From Parasphingopyxis sp. (lineage in GTDB: Bacteria; Pseudomonadota; Alphaproteobacteria; Sphingomonadales; Sphingomonadaceae): 64,000 bases of DNA. Position 1 is the stretch's first letter. Each line of letters begins with the position of its first letter. The notes under the pieces are model-generated. The model made no database searches. It saw nothing but the letters and a program-made list of their open reading frames with translations, and had not been told where the DNA came from. The translations under genes and the position numbers were made by a program. Location of the stretch: assembly GCF_028279465.1 (NCBI RefSeq), contig NZ_JANQNS010000015.1, forward strand, positions 760,929 through 824,928. The letters are read 5' to 3'. Shown one piece after another: positions 1 through 8,107 of the stretch.

Positions 1-2
1 TC

Positions 3-752
3 GTGCTCGGCGGGCATTATGCCTATATCGCGGCGGATGCAGGTATGGTCGTGATCGACCTCGACGATCCGCTCGCGCCCCGCCATGTTGCAACCATCCC
101 GCTGACCGATGCGCGGGCCTCCGCCCTGCAGTTCCGCTATCTTTGGGTAACGACGGCCGAGGGCGTGCAGGTCATCGATGTGACAGACTTCGAGAACCCC
201 CGGCTGATCCCGAACGCCACCTTCCCGCTCGCCGATGCGCGCCGCCTCTATATCGCGCGCACCTACGCCTATGTCGCGGCCGGGCGGGACGGGCTGGTGA
301 TTCTGAATGTCGAAAATCCCGAAGCGCCGGTCGAACATGCCCGCTTCGCCCGCGAAGGCACGACGCCCGACACCAATGACGTGATCGTCGGTACGACCAA
401 CGCTTCGCTCTTCGCCTATATCGCGGACGGGGTGAACGGAATGCAGGTGCTGCAGCTGACCAGCCCGTCGAGCCAGCCCAATTTCTACGGCTTCTCGCCC
501 GCGCCCGTGCCCGAACTCATCGCCTGGATGCGGACATCCTCACCCGCGCTCGCGCTCTCCAAAGGCCTGGATCGCGACCGGGGCGTCGACGAGACGGGCG
601 GCCAGATGGCGATTTTCGGCCGGCTCGGTTCACGGCCCTTCACTCGGAGCGAGATGGAGCGGCTATTCCTGAACAGCCGCCGCGAACCCTATCGCGTGAC
701 CGATCAGGTGGACATGGACCATTGGGTCGCGAGCGCCTTCGCACGAAGATAG
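3..752 (+). CDS. LVIVD-repeat (beta-propeller-like) protein, C-terminal part
   Basis: The reading frame is open at the left edge, so this is the C-terminal part (about 249 residues) of a longer protein. At least four copies of the LVIVD-type repeat are visible, each with a pattern like AYIAADAG..VVIDLDDP or LWVTTAEGVQVIDVTD, followed by a proline-containing turn. Such repeats build propeller-like folds in exported bacterial proteins; no enzymatic function is known for the family. The last 80 residues contain no repeat. It is convergent with the phosphodiesterase and electron-transfer operon to the right, and an inverted repeat lies between them. Whether it works with that operon cannot be told from the sequence. 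Confidence 0.7.
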   Translation: MLGGHYAYIAADAGMVVIDLDDPLAPRHVATIPLTDARASALQFRYLWVTTAEGVQVIDVTDFENPRLIPNATFPLADARRLYIARTYAYVAAGRDGLVILNVENPEAPVEHARFAREGTTPDTNDVIVGTTNASLFAYIADGVNGMQVLQLTSPSSQPNFYGFSPAPVPELIAWMRTSSPALALSKGLDRDRGVDETGGQMAIFGRLGSRPFTRSEMERLFLNSRREPYRVTDQVDMDHWVASAFARR

Positions 753-768
753 TGTGAAACCATACACT

Positions 769-854
769 CCGCTTGGGCTGAGCCTGTCGAAGCCCTGCCC
801 TTCTCTCCGTTGCCAAAAGTAAAAACGACCCTTCGACAAGCTCAGGGTAAGCGG
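769..854. repeat. Dispersed inverted repeat, copy 1 (CCTGTCGAAG / CTTCGACAAG family)
   Basis: The arms read ccgcttgggctgagcctgtc on the left and, reverse-complemented, nearly the same sequence on the right (cttcgacaagctcagggtaa then gcgg). The spacer is about 30 bp. It lies between two convergent genes and could act as a bidirectional terminator. Two further copies are at 44013-44105 and 53060-53146. When translated, these elements give LTLSLSKG-like peptides, a common sight in sphingomonad genomes. Confidence 0.8.
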
Positions 855-882
855 AAAGTTGACTAAGCTTCGTTCGGGATCG

Positions 883-1746
883 CTACCCCCGGTCGCTCGC
901 ATGCTCGTCGAGCAGATAGCGGACCAGCGGCTGCATCGTCTCGTCATAGCGGGCGAGTTGCACATGATCGTCGGTGTTGCTCAGATGCGAAACCAGGCAG
1001 CGCCCGTTCCAGAAATGCAGCGCGAAGGCCGGTGGGTCGGCGACGATCATCGCGCGATTGTCGGGCTTGCCGGGATCGATCGGCCGCAGGTCCAGCGCCA
1101 CTTGCGGCGCGGTCGACGGCGTAACGATCAGCGGATGCCCTGCCCAGCCTGTCGAGATGGGGCGGTGTATATGGCCGGCGATCATACCGACAATATTGGT
1201 CGCGGGTTCGAGCGTTTCGCGCAAGCGGGCGATCCACTCGGCTTCGGGTTCGCTCGTCATCCAGGGTATGCCGGTTTCGATCGGTGGATGATGCAGCACG
1301 ATCATGACCGGCTTGTCCGGTTCCTCGGCCAGCCTTTCGCTAAGCCAGGCGGCGCGCCGTTCGCAAAAGGCCCCGCCATGGCGGCCCGGTTCGAGCGTAT
1401 CGAGCACGATGATACGGACCGGCCAGCGATCCTCATCGATCACATATTGGACGAAGCCGTCGGCCTTGGGCACTTCGGGGAAGAGTTTCGCAAAACCGTC
1501 GCGATCGTCATGATTGCCCATGCACGGCCAGACCGGAAAGGGGCAGCGGCCAAAGGCAGATTTCAGGCGGCGATAGCTGTCTGTATCGCCCTTGTCGGTC
1601 AGATCGCCGGTCGCGAGCAGAAGGTCGGGCTGCGGCTCCATCTTGCAAAGGCGCTCGAGCACCTGATCGAGCCGTCGCCGGTTGAATTCGGCCGGGTCGT
1701 CGGGGTCGAAACCAAGATGGATATCGGTAATCTGCGCAATCAGCAT
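883..1746 (-). CDS. CpdA-like class III cyclic-nucleotide phosphodiesterase (calcineurin-like metallophosphoesterase)
   Basis: This 287-residue protein carries the full metallophosphoesterase signature: DIH near residue 10, GDLTD, GNHDD, a later HH pair and GHIHRP. These are the ligands of a two-metal centre. Length and motif spacing fit the cAMP phosphodiesterase CpdA (3',5'-cAMP to 5'-AMP, cytoplasmic), but family members also act on other phosphodiesters. I start at the ATG just before LIAQITDIH; an ATG 10 codons upstream is possible but would add residues the family lacks. It lies 58 bp downstream of the FHA-decaheme gene on the same strand. This matters because the first gene of that operon carries two cyclic-nucleotide-binding domains. 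Substrate is inferred, not shown. Confidence 0.78.
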   Translation of the reverse strand: MLIAQITDIHLGFDPDDPAEFNRRRLDQVLERLCKMEPQPDLLLATGDLTDKGDTDSYRRLKSAFGRCPFPVWPCMGNHDDRDGFAKLFPEVPKADGFVQYVIDEDRWPVRIIVLDTLEPGRHGGAFCERRAAWLSERLAEEPDKPVMIVLHHPPIETGIPWMTSEPEAEWIARLRETLEPATNIVGMIAGHIHRPISTGWAGHPLIVTPSTAPQVALDLRPIDPGKPDNRAMIVADPPAFALHFWNGRCLVSHLSNTDDHVQLARYDETMQPLVRYLLDEHASDRG

Positions 1747-1804
1747 GAAGTTGGGCAACCCGTTTCTACCATGCAATATTCCCCCTTTTTCGGCCCGGTC
1801 CGGC

Positions 1805-3640
1805 TCAACGATCCCCGCGCGGATTGATCGTCAAACTCCCATAATCGCGGACGCTGCGCGGCCGCTGTCCACGATTGTTACGCGCACGGACGAGATATGG
1901 TGCCGCATCGTCCGCATGATAGCTGTGACACATAGCACAGGTCGAGACGATTTCGTCCCCGCTCGCCGTGCCCCCCGCATGGCATTCGCGGCATGTCGCG
2001 ATTCCGGGCAGCAGCACATCGCTCGCTTCCTCGGATGTATCGGCTTCATGGCAGGTGCTGCAGTCCTCCGTCTCATGCGCGCCATGATCGAACCATCCGC
2101 TATGCATGTAGCGCGCTATCTGGCGCACCGGCATGATATCAAAGGATAGCGATGCGCGGATCGGCGGCCGCTCGACCTCATGGCAATCGAAACAGGCGCC
2201 GTCGCGCGAGAAGACCGCGCGGATCGCATCATCGGCCCGGGCAAAGCGGGTGCGCGCGGCGAACTGATACCGCCCCACCGTCCGCGCCCGGCTGTCCTCG
2301 CCCGGACGCCGCCGTTCCATACCGGACAGGTCGATGGGCCGACGCGGCGCCGTATTGCGGTAGAAAGCGCGGATATCGGCGATCACCATTTCCGGTTCGC
2401 CATGGCGCAATGTGCGGATTGTGCCGCCGATCAGATCGAAGGCGAGGCTGTGACACATCTGGCAATTGGCTTCCATACTGATCGGCTCGAAGCGTGTGCG
2501 ATCCGGCGTCGGCACATGGCAGTCCGCGCAAGCGAGCGCCTCGCCGAAGCCATAATCCGCGCTCAGCCGCTGGGCCATCCGCGCCACGCCATTGGTTTCG
2601 GACAGATGCAGCTCGTGCGGAAATTTGAGGCCCGTATTCTCTTCCGGATTATCCTCGATGCTGACGCGGCGATAGCGCGCCATGCCGGTGTCATCGGCCG
2701 GCCGCGTCATGATGCGCGGCCGGAACTCCGGATGATCGTCGCCGAAATCATGGGCGTTGAAAATCTCGGTCTCGGTCAGCCGCGTATCGAGATCGGTATG
2801 GCAATCCGCGCAGAATTGCTGCGGCGCGGCCGCCATTTCGCCAGCCCCTTCATGTTCCAGATGGCAGGAGGCGCAACTTCTTTCGGGCCGGTTGAAGGTC
2901 GTCGCGACGGCCCGGAGAAACGCGCGGCCCGCGCCGAGTTCGGGCTCGGATTGCGCCATTATGTCCGCATCCGCATGGTCCGGAATATCCGTATGGCATT
3001 CGAGGCATGCGCTATCGCGAACCGAGACGAACGCCTCGACATGGCAGGCCTGGCAATCATTCGCGAGATTGGCATGCGCATCGGACATCGATCCGCTGAT
3101 CCACAGCGTATCGCCATGGAAAATATCCGCGCGCTCTTCGACGCCCTTGTTCGAAACATAGGAATAGATTGGCCAGGCGAGGCAGGAAATGAGAATCAGC
3201 GCGACAAACGCCCAGGCGCTGACCCGTTTGCCGGGCACTGTACGGCCCAATGAGAAGAGGCGGCGCGTGCTGACCGGCTCCGGGCCTTCCTCGCGGTCCA
3301 CGGTGATGACGATCCGGCCCTCTTCCTCGCCGGCGCCCATCGCGACGTCGAGCCGGTGCGGGCCGATCCGGATCGATCCGCCGCGCATGGCGTTGATATC
3401 GGCGCGCGCCGTCGACCGGCCGTTGACGACGAGTGGTAGGTTCTTCTCGCCCGAAACGGAGAGCAGATTGCGGCCGAGATCGCGGATCGTCGCATGGTGC
3501 AGCGTGACGCCGAGATCGGTGAGGACGATATCGCTGTCGGCGCTGCGGCCGATCTTCAGCTCGCTCTTGTCGACCGCGCTGGACCGGACGATCTCCCGGC
3601 CTCCCGAGGTGCGCGAACGATATCTGACGACAAAGCTCAT
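1805..3640 (-). CDS. FHA domain fused to membrane-anchored decaheme cytochrome c
   Basis: The 611-residue protein starts with an FHA domain (about residues 15-105) with the motif IGRSADSDIVL and HHATI, which normally reads phosphothreonine. One hydrophobic segment follows near residues 145-165, then a region with ten CXXCH haem c sites (CQACH, CLECH, CASCH, CADCH twice, CQMCH, CFDCH, CSTCH, CRECH, CAMCH). The expected topology is FHA in the cytoplasm and haems in the periplasm. I chose the ATG at 3640 because an upstream ATG in frame would overlap the cytochrome b gene and encode a low-complexity lead. The gap to the cytochrome b gene is 7 bp, so the two are probably translated together. A cytoplasmic phosphopeptide reader joined to a periplasmic electron wire is unusual. 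The electron acceptor is unknown. Confidence 0.85.
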   Translation of the reverse strand: MSFVVRYRSRTSGGREIVRSSAVDKSELKIGRSADSDIVLTDLGVTLHHATIRDLGRNLLSVSGEKNLPLVVNGRSTARADINAMRGGSIRIGPHRLDVAMGAGEEEGRIVITVDREEGPEPVSTRRLFSLGRTVPGKRVSAWAFVALILISCLAWPIYSYVSNKGVEERADIFHGDTLWISGSMSDAHANLANDCQACHVEAFVSVRDSACLECHTDIPDHADADIMAQSEPELGAGRAFLRAVATTFNRPERSCASCHLEHEGAGEMAAAPQQFCADCHTDLDTRLTETEIFNAHDFGDDHPEFRPRIMTRPADDTGMARYRRVSIEDNPEENTGLKFPHELHLSETNGVARMAQRLSADYGFGEALACADCHVPTPDRTRFEPISMEANCQMCHSLAFDLIGGTIRTLRHGEPEMVIADIRAFYRNTAPRRPIDLSGMERRRPGEDSRARTVGRYQFAARTRFARADDAIRAVFSRDGACFDCHEVERPPIRASLSFDIMPVRQIARYMHSGWFDHGAHETEDCSTCHEADTSEEASDVLLPGIATCRECHAGGTASGDEIVSTCAMCHSYHADDAAPYLVRARNNRGQRPRSVRDYGSLTINPRGDR

Positions 3641-3647
3641 CGCGCCC

Positions 3648-4544
3648 CTACCAGTAGAAGAATACGCTGATGATATGCGCGGAGAGCGCGGCGAGCAGCG
3701 CAAAAGTCACCGGCACATGGATGTAGAGCCAGATCTGCAGCAGCGCCTTGATTCTCAGATGCTGCCGGATGCGCGACAGGGCGGCCTGTTTGCGGGCCAG
3801 CAGCGCCTCGAGACGGTCATATAATTTGTCTTCCGGATCGTCGACAGGCTGCGGCCGCGCCCGGAACTCGGCCAATGCGCGGGCCGTCGCGCCGCCCCGA
3901 TAGCGGCGGCCGAGCCGTTGCCGAATGCCCCCGTCGAAAGCGGTTTCATCGAGCGCCGCCTGCACGGTCGCAGCCGGGCCGGCATCGAGCGGCTGCGCGG
4001 CGTCGAAAAGCTGGCGATCGATATCCATTAGCGTTTCGAGCATCTGGACTTCGGTGGTCTCGTCGCGATTGTCGCTCAGCCGCCGTGGCAACAGGCCATA
4101 GGCCGTGATCCCGAATATACCGGTGACGATCACGATCATCATCAATACCCAGGCCAGCGTGTGCACGTTCCATCCGAGCTGGAATCCCGTGTGCAGCGTG
4201 CCGATCACCATCAGCGACAGGCCGAGATAGACATGGGCCGATGTCCAGGCCTTGAGCGACCAGCGCCCCGGCGTCATCGCGCGCTTGCGTACGCCCAGCA
4301 TCGTCAGCCAGAGGATCAGCAGAACACCGACCGTGCCCAGCGTATAGCCGAGCCAGCTCCCGCCATTGTGGCGCGGTTCGACATCGATCAGCAGATAGGC
4401 GGCGATCAGCGTGATCGAGATGCCGAGCGCCATCTTGCCCCAATAGCCGCCGCGATAGCCGAGAAAGCCTTCATGTTTTGTCGGCAGGGACCGGCGACCG
4501 ACGCCGGTGTCGCTCGCTCCGAGATCGGCCCCGCGCGACGCCAT
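3648..4544 (-). CDS. Membrane b-type cytochrome subunit of the electron-transfer operon
   Basis: This 298-residue protein has five likely membrane helices: four between residues about 35 and 160, and one at the C-terminus. Histidines suited to binding haem b sit in or next to them (SAHVYLG, LHTGF, NVHTLAW, YIHVPVT, LSAHIIS). Between helices four and five is a polar, charged stretch of about 110 residues that should be cytoplasmic. The layout is that of a small cytochrome b or ferric-reductase-like membrane module. The ATG at 4544 begins 2 bp after the stop of the FAD/Fe-S fusion gene, so the pair is coupled; a longer frame upstream lies inside that gene. Role inferred from context: carry electrons across the membrane from the cytoplasmic Fe-S protein to the decaheme cytochrome. 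Confidence 0.75.
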   Translation of the reverse strand: MASRGADLGASDTGVGRRSLPTKHEGFLGYRGGYWGKMALGISITLIAAYLLIDVEPRHNGGSWLGYTLGTVGVLLILWLTMLGVRKRAMTPGRWSLKAWTSAHVYLGLSLMVIGTLHTGFQLGWNVHTLAWVLMMIVIVTGIFGITAYGLLPRRLSDNRDETTEVQMLETLMDIDRQLFDAAQPLDAGPAATVQAALDETAFDGGIRQRLGRRYRGGATARALAEFRARPQPVDDPEDKLYDRLEALLARKQAALSRIRQHLRIKALLQIWLYIHVPVTFALLAALSAHIISVFFYW

Positions 4545-4546
4545 GC

Positions 4547-6991
4547 TCAGATCTGCTCCGTTTCGAGCCGGGATACCGACAGAAATTCTTCCGGCGCGAC
4601 GCGGATCGCCGCGCCCGTCGGGCAGGCTCGGACACACGCCGCCCCACCCTCGATCCCGGCGCACATATCGCATTTGATCGCGACCTTGGGCGTGTCTTCT
4701 GAGACCCTATCGTCGATCCAGTCGCGGTCGGGTTCGCCCGGGCCGGGGCCCGTGCCAAAGAACAGCCAGCTCAACAGCGACGGTTTGGGCGGCGGGACCT
4801 TCTCCATCCGGATCACGTCATAGGGGCAGTTGCGCGGGCAATTCCCGCAACCGATACAGGTGTCGTCGATATAGACCTCGCCATCGTCCCCGCGATGGAT
4901 CGCATTGGGCGGGCAATCGGCCATGCAATGCGGATGTTCGCAATGACGGCAACTGGTCGGCACATGGATATGCGCATAGGTGCGCCCCGCCTCGCGATTG
5001 AGCCGCGAAAGCCCGTCATGGCTGTCCGCGCAAGCCTTTTCGCAATTGTCGCAGCCGATGCAGAGATTCTCGTCGATCAGCAGTACGTCCGTGGCTTCGC
5101 CGATCCCGTTCTCGACGAGGAAGGAAGCGACCGAGCTATACATGTCGACGACGGTCGAGAAACTGTCCTTCTTCGCCTCGACGAAATTGTTGATATTCTC
5201 GCGCTCTTCCATCTCGCGGCGCGCATTGGCGAGAAGTTCGGGCTTGCTGTGCAGCAGCTCGCGAAAGGCGCGTCCATCGATGCGGATGACCTCGGATTTG
5301 ATCGCCGCGCGGACCGTCGCCGTGCGCAGTGCTTCGTCGAGCAGCGCCATCTCTCCGACATAGGAACCGGCCGGTAGATAGGAGAGGAAGACCGGTTTGC
5401 GCCCGATCGATTTTTCGACGACCATCGAGCCCGAACGGATGACGAAGATGTCAAGGCCGTCATCGCCTTCCTCGATAATCGCCTCACCCGCCTTGACCTG
5501 CATGATCTCGGCGGTCCGCATGACATCGACCAGATCTTCCGATTTGAGGCCGGACCCGAACATCTGCAGTAACTGCCGTTCGGTCGAAATATAGGTGATC
5601 GCCCGCTTGGCCGCCGGCACGGTCGCCATGAGCTTCAGGATCGCCATGCGCGGAATTTCGACGGCGATTACATCCTCGCCCGCCCGGATCGTCGCGCCGC
5701 GCCGCCGGCCCGAGACGAGCCCGACCTCGCCAAAGATGCTGCCCTGTTCAATCTCCTGCGTCAGCGATCTGTCGGCGTCGCTGAGCTCGACCAACACATG
5801 GCCCTCGGCAATCCCGAAGATCGAGGAGCCCGGCTCGCTCTTTTCGAAGATCGTCGCGCCGCGGCGGTAATGATGAACCTCGGAATCGAGCATGAATTCC
5901 CGCATCTGCAGCGGCGAAAGATCGCGGAGGATGGACACGCGTTCGCGCAGGAAATCGAGCCAGTGATCGACCGTTCTGCTACCCGGCAGTCCTTTGAACT
6001 TGGCCTCGAGCAGCGGTTCGTCCGCCGGTTTCAGATCGGTATTGCCGTTGATGAACTCGACGACGTCATAGCCCTGGTTCATGCAATGCTTGATCAGCGG
6101 ATAGCCGGCGAGCGCGCCGATCACGAAAATGCCCTTCTTCGTGGATTCGAACGCTGGCGAGAGCTTCGGAAAGGCCTCGCGATCCTCGCTCGCAAATTCG
6201 ACGCCGCACGCCTCCACAAACTTGCGCGGCGGGGCCGAGCCGACCCGCGCGATCACCCGATCGCACCGGATTTTCGTCTGCCCGTCGCGCGTATCGAGCA
6301 GAATTTCGCCCGCGCGGAGCTCTGCCGGCGAGGTTTCCGTCATGATCGTAATGCGCCCCTGCTCCGCGGCCTGGGTGAGGAGTTTCACGTTGGCATCCTT
6401 GGCGCGCGCGAACTCGGCCGAGCGGTTGAGGATCGTCACCACATTGCCCTGTTCGGCATCGGCGGCGAGGCCGAGTGCATTCTCGATCCCCGCATCGCCC
6501 GATCCGATGACAGTGATATGCTCGTCGACATATTCGCCGGGATCGTCGAGCTGATACTGGACATGCGGCAAGTCCCCGCCCGGAACCCGCAATATGTTGG
6601 GATTGCCCTGCGTACCGATCGCCAGCACGACATTTTCCGCCTGGATCGTTTCACCATCGGCCAGCAGGATCCGGAAATTGCCGGCCTCCCCCTCGATCGC
6701 CGTGACGTCCGCGTTCAGGCGCACATTCACACCCTGCGCCGCCGCCTGCTCGTCCCAGGTACCGAGCACCTCCTCGCGCTTGCCGGCGTCGAAATCCATG
6801 TCCGAGCGCAGCACGAGCTGGCTCGGCGTCGCCATCACATGCTTGCCCTTCTGATATTTGTAGATGGTGTCCGAGAGGTGATCGGTTTTTTCGAGCAGAA
6901 TATGCGGGATATCGAGTTGGGCGGCGCGCCCGGCGGCGCTCAGTCCGGCTGGTCCCGAGCCTATGATCGCGATCCGATAGGCGTCCGCCAC
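4547..6991 (-). CDS. Fusion of FAD/NAD(P) oxidoreductase, two cNMP-binding domains and four [4Fe-4S] motifs
   Basis: This 814-residue protein has three parts. Residues 1-320 are a pyridine-nucleotide-disulfide-oxidoreductase-like fold with GSGPAG near residue 11 and GSGDAG near 167; the redox CXXC of thioredoxin reductase is absent. Residues about 360-600 hold two cyclic-nucleotide-binding domains, each with a phosphate-binding cassette that keeps the key Glu and Arg (FGEVGLVSGRRRGAT and VGEMALLDEALRTAT). Residues about 640-800 are a HybA/DmsB-like ferredoxin with four four-Cys motifs (CIGCDNCEKAC, CRHCEHPHC, CIGCGNCPRNC, CDMC...C...C). The start is a GTG at 6991 preceded 4 bp upstream by a strong GGGAGG ribosome site. 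It heads the operon and would pass electrons from NAD(P)H to the membrane cytochrome, perhaps gated by cAMP or cGMP. Confidence 0.88.
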   Translation of the reverse strand: MADAYRIAIIGSGPAGLSAAGRAAQLDIPHILLEKTDHLSDTIYKYQKGKHVMATPSQLVLRSDMDFDAGKREEVLGTWDEQAAAQGVNVRLNADVTAIEGEAGNFRILLADGETIQAENVVLAIGTQGNPNILRVPGGDLPHVQYQLDDPGEYVDEHITVIGSGDAGIENALGLAADAEQGNVVTILNRSAEFARAKDANVKLLTQAAEQGRITIMTETSPAELRAGEILLDTRDGQTKIRCDRVIARVGSAPPRKFVEACGVEFASEDREAFPKLSPAFESTKKGIFVIGALAGYPLIKHCMNQGYDVVEFINGNTDLKPADEPLLEAKFKGLPGSRTVDHWLDFLRERVSILRDLSPLQMREFMLDSEVHHYRRGATIFEKSEPGSSIFGIAEGHVLVELSDADRSLTQEIEQGSIFGEVGLVSGRRRGATIRAGEDVIAVEIPRMAILKLMATVPAAKRAITYISTERQLLQMFGSGLKSEDLVDVMRTAEIMQVKAGEAIIEEGDDGLDIFVIRSGSMVVEKSIGRKPVFLSYLPAGSYVGEMALLDEALRTATVRAAIKSEVIRIDGRAFRELLHSKPELLANARREMEERENINNFVEAKKDSFSTVVDMYSSVASFLVENGIGEATDVLLIDENLCIGCDNCEKACADSHDGLSRLNREAGRTYAHIHVPTSCRHCEHPHCMADCPPNAIHRGDDGEVYIDDTCIGCGNCPRNCPYDVIRMEKVPPPKPSLLSWLFFGTGPGPGEPDRDWIDDRVSEDTPKVAIKCDMCAGIEGGAACVRACPTGAAIRVAPEEFLSVSRLETEQI

Positions 6992-7135
6992 TTAGCCTCC
7001 CTGCCCTCCGGCCAGTCTGCCAGGCAGCGAGGCTTGCCCTGCGTCCGCCTGTTCGTCTGTGCGCCCGATCACCACTCTATCATCTTTCGGGGGACAAGCT
7101 AGATAGTAGGGGCAAATTTATGGAAGGCGTAAACA

Positions 7136-8107
7136 ATGGCTGAATCGCAGAAAACAGGCGATGAAACGGCGGGCAACGCGGCCCGCTACGCGCTGATCGC
7201 GGCAGCGGCGATCGCGACATTTTCGATCGGCTATGCAATCGCGCGCGGCGATGAACAGGGCGCGGCGGAATCCGGCGCGCCGCAGGGCACGGTGCAGGCG
7301 GAATCGATGGGCGACAGCGAGCTGGCCCAGGCGATCCCCGACCTCGAGGCGCGCGTCGAACAGCGGCCGGACGACGAACAGGGCTGGGCGCTGCTCGGCC
7401 TCTCCTATTTCCAGGCCGGCCGCTATGCCGATGCCGCGCAAGCCTATGGTCGCGCCAGCGAGCTGAACCCGACACTCGCCCGCTATCATTCGGCACGCGG
7501 CGAAGCGCTGGCTTTGGCCGCCGAGACCGGCTTTCCGACCGATGCGCGAGCGGCCTTCGCCCGGGCGCTCGAACTTGATCCCGCCGATCCGCGGGCCCGC
7601 TATTTCGAAGGCGTACGCAAGGATATCGATGGCGATCATGCGGGCGCGATCGACGACTGGATCGCGCTTTTGCGCGATACGCCGACCGATGCGCCCTGGG
7701 AAGCCGATCTCAGGCGGCTGATCGCGCAGGTATCGGACGAACACGGCATCGATGTCAGCGGCCGCGTCCCGCCGCCCGGTACAGTCGCGCAAAGCAATGT
7801 GCCCGAAGCGGCCACGCGCGCTATTCCCGGGCCGAGCGACGCGGAAATGCGCGCCGCGAGCCAGCTTCCGCAGGGCCAGCAGGACATGATGATCGAGGAT
7901 ATGGTCGAAGGCCTCGATCAGCGGCTTTCGCGCAATCCCAACGACGCCAATGGCTGGATCATGCTGATGCGCTCGCGCATGCAATTGGGACAGACGGCGC
8001 AAGCCGGGCAGGCTTGGCGCCGCGCGCGCGAAGCGTTTGCGGGCAATTCGGCGCAGCTTGAACGGATCAACGCCTCGGCACGGGCGCTTAGAGTGCCCGG
8101 CGCCTAG
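7136..8107 (+). CDS. CcmI/CycH-like TPR protein (cytochrome c maturation)
   Basis: The 323-residue protein begins with one membrane segment near residues 18-36, followed by TPR units (WALLGLSYFQAGRYADA, then ELDPADPRARYFEG) and a second TPR-like block near the C-terminus (NDANGWIMLMRSRMQLGQ). This is the arrangement of the periplasmic part of CcmI/CycH, the chaperone that hands apocytochrome c to the haem ligase. The ATG has GGAAGG 8 bp upstream. It is divergent from the multihaem cytochrome operon, with 144 bp between starts, which fits a shared role in making c-type cytochromes. No other ccm gene is in the window. The stop overlaps that of the TetR gene by 4 bp. Confidence 0.72.
   Translation: MAESQKTGDETAGNAARYALIAAAAIATFSIGYAIARGDEQGAAESGAPQGTVQAESMGDSELAQAIPDLEARVEQRPDDEQGWALLGLSYFQAGRYADAAQAYGRASELNPTLARYHSARGEALALAAETGFPTDARAAFARALELDPADPRARYFEGVRKDIDGDHAGAIDDWIALLRDTPTDAPWEADLRRLIAQVSDEHGIDVSGRVPPPGTVAQSNVPEAATRAIPGPSDAEMRAASQLPQGQQDMMIEDMVEGLDQRLSRNPNDANGWIMLMRSRMQLGQTAQAGQAWRRAREAFAGNSAQLERINASARALRVPGA

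Noticed and set aside
3..752. LVIVD protein as part of the electron-transfer operon
   Set aside because: It is on the opposite strand, convergent and separated by an inverted repeat, so it cannot share the transcript. A functional link is not excluded but not shown.
859..1827. 322-codon plus-strand frame
   Set aside because: It lies opposite the CpdA-like gene, whose metallophosphoesterase motifs are complete. The plus-strand translation is rich in Arg, His and Asp without any family motif, as expected for an antisense shadow in high-GC DNA.
4547..6991. Calling this protein thioredoxin reductase
   Set aside because: The flavin fold is similar, but the redox-active CXXC is missing and a ferredoxin module is fused to it, so disulfide reduction is not supported.
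5798..7102. 434-codon plus-strand frame
   Set aside because: Antisense to the flavin/cNMP/Fe-S fusion gene, which has many recognisable motifs; this frame has none.
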